From Bacteroidales bacterium (GTDB lineage: Bacteria > Bacteroidota > Bacteroidia > Bacteroidales > JAADJA01), in contig DAOVYU010000058.1 of NCBI GenBank assembly GCA_030635465.1, positions 1-6,624 of the forward strand: a stretch of 6,624 nt of DNA, written 5' to 3'. Positions 5,491 through 6,624 of the stretch are shown here, one piece after another; the stretch's first letter is position 1, and the number at the start of each line of letters is the position of its first letter. The translations under genes and the position numbers were made by a program. The notes under the pieces are model-generated. The model was not told the origin of the DNA. It ran no database searches and saw only the letters and a program-made list of their open reading frames with translations.

Positions 5491-6624
5491 AATATTAGCT
5501 TCGCTAAAAAGGTCATTAAGACCTGAACTCTGGTGTGAAAAATCGGCTTCATCATTATCCATAGCATTACCAGCCATATCTTCAATATTATTTATAGTAA
5601 TAGTATAATCACCAGTTTCCATATTCGAAACTGTTAAAAAAACAATTGCCTTCTGCAGCGAATGCTGTTTTGCTTCTATCACCTCAATATTATTATCAAT
5701 TAAATAGTTTTCAATTGTTTCAGCACTTGTTTCTTCAACACTTTCAGTAAAATCCACTCTTACTACTGTATCACTTATTGTTTCCACTGAAGAAATAGCA
5801 GGAGGAATCAGATCAATTGCAGGTAATACATCATTTTCGAAACGTAATTCAATTTTCCACTCATCAAAATCATAGTTTAACGGACCTGTAATATCGTACG
5901 CTTCATTTAGAACTGGTTCGTACACAAAAATAGATGTATTATGTATCCTCAATTCCCCGCTACCATCATTAACTTTCCACATGTAATAATTCCCCGGTGC
6001 CTGATAGTCAGGGTCAGTGCAAACAGCATTATTTACGGTAACCAAAACAGATTCGTAAGGTTCACTTCCATCACCGGATAAAATTGTTACAGGTTCAGGT
6101 AAACTATTATTTGCTGAAATATGATAATATGTACTTACTTCCTTTAATTCAGTTTTATCATAATATTCTTCAATCAAACCGGTTACTACAATGCTGTCTC
6201 CGATACTTGGATTCCTTCCAGCATCGTATATAAATAATCCATTCCATTCACCGAATCCATCCTGAATAAAGAAATTATCTCCAAAATTAGCAGTTACAAC
6301 ACCTGTAGTACTTACTATTTCCCCTTCATAAGGCGATACATCAGTCTGTCCCTGTATATCGTAAATAGTTGTGATTTCACCAGTAAAAACAGGTGACACA
6401 TAATAATTATAAGTTATTGAAGAAGAAGTATTTGTTCCGTCAGAAGCAATAATTTTATAATAGACTGTTTCGGATCCGTTTTGGCCGGGAATTTCAGCAT
6501 CATAATTATCTCCACTAACATTTTCCATGTCAATAATATTATTAAGGTTCTCGTAATTCAAACCCCAATGCAGTTTTATTTCGGAAATTGCACCCAGTGA
6601 ACTTATAACAGTAGCACTTAAGTT
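5245..6624 (-). CDS. Secreted multidomain protein with YhcR-type OB-fold, Ig-like domain and T9SS type A sorting domain (5' truncated by window)
   Basis: The frame is open from the right edge to the TAA at 5247-5245, giving the C-terminal 459 residues; the start is beyond 6624. A TTG at 6561 could be read as a start, but 21 in-frame codons precede it without a stop and continue the same domain. Counting from the edge, 1-77 look like the end of an Ig/Fn3-like domain (KLHWG, VYYKIIASDGT, ITYNYYV). Residues about 84-265 resemble the OB-fold of YhcR/ExeM-type extracellular nucleases (SPYEGEIVSTTGVVTANFGD, FFIQDG, WNGLFIYDA, PSIGDSIVVTGLIEEYYDKTEL). Residues about 274-362 resemble an SbsA-type Ig-like domain (PPAISSVE, VRVDFTESV, YTITINNIEDMAGNAM). 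Residues 379-459 are a type A sorting domain. No nuclease catalytic domain is visible; one could lie upstream. The protein should cross the outer membrane by T9SS and be cleaved and anchored or released. Confidence 0.88.
   Translation of the reverse strand, partial: NLSATVISSLGAISEIKLHWGLNYENLNNIIDMENVSGDNYDAEIPGQNGSETVYYKIIASDGTNTSSSITYNYYVSPVFTGEITTIYDIQGQTDVSPYEGEIVSTTGVVTANFGDNFFIQDGFGEWNGLFIYDAGRNPSIGDSIVVTGLIEEYYDKTELKEVSTYYHISANNSLPEPVTILSGDGSEPYESVLVTVNNAVCTDPDYQAPGNYYMWKVNDGSGELRIHNTSIFVYEPVLNEAYDITGPLNYDFDEWKIELRFENDVLPAIDLIPPAISSVETISDTVVRVDFTESVEETSAETIENYLIDNNIEVIEAKQHSLQKAIVFLTVSNMETGDYTITINNIEDMAGNAMDNDEADFSHQSSGLNDLFSEANISIYPNPASDYFILNISPLNNLDKELIMTINNLSGQTILTKYYSLQKGGGHFEINTSAIEKGIYIIKIHSAGKTSVQKLIIK

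Overview
The window looks like chromosomal DNA of a low-GC member of the Bacteroidota, probably a free-living, Bacteroidales- or Marinilabiliales-like lineage; the finer placement is a guess. Three things support the phylum: a type IX secretion (T9SS) type A C-terminal sorting domain, TAnnTTTG-type promoter boxes upstream of pdxJ, and a PdxJ with the N-I-N-K variant of its first motif that I associate with this phylum. Most starts also lack a clear Shine-Dalgarno sequence, which is usual in the phylum.

Layout. Positions 1-2437 (+ strand) are the tail of a surface-polysaccharide locus: the last 51 codons of a probable beta-propeller protein, a membrane-anchored ExoA-like family 2 glycosyltransferase one base later, and then a polytopic Wzy/WaaL-type O-antigen ligase or polymerase. 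Convergent to this, at 2458-3177 (- strand), is pdxJ (pyridoxine 5'-phosphate synthase), a housekeeping gene that marks the edge of the glycan locus. A 192-bp AT-rich divergent intergenic region carries the pdxJ promoter and probably the promoter of the next gene. At 3370-5166 (+) lies a 598-residue envelope protein with a signal peptide, a predicted outer-membrane beta-barrel, an Ig-like middle domain, an acidic Pro/Glu/Val linker and two tandem SPOR-like domains. A perfect inverted repeat at 5189-5234 forms a bidirectional terminator between this gene and the convergent final gene. That gene, at 5245 to beyond 6624 (-), is the C-terminal 459 residues of a secreted multidomain protein with a YhcR-type OB-fold domain, an SbsA-like Ig domain and a T9SS sorting domain. 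Its start lies outside the window.

How the genes fit together. The glycosyltransferase and ligase would build and polymerise or transfer a lipid-linked surface glycan. The barrel-SPOR protein could tether the outer membrane to peptidoglycan. The last gene encodes a T9SS cargo destined for the cell surface or medium. PdxJ is metabolic and unrelated. The least conventional item is the barrel-SPOR fusion. I see no CRISPR array, tRNA, rRNA, insertion sequence or obvious defence system, and nothing that clearly amounts to a new multi-gene system.
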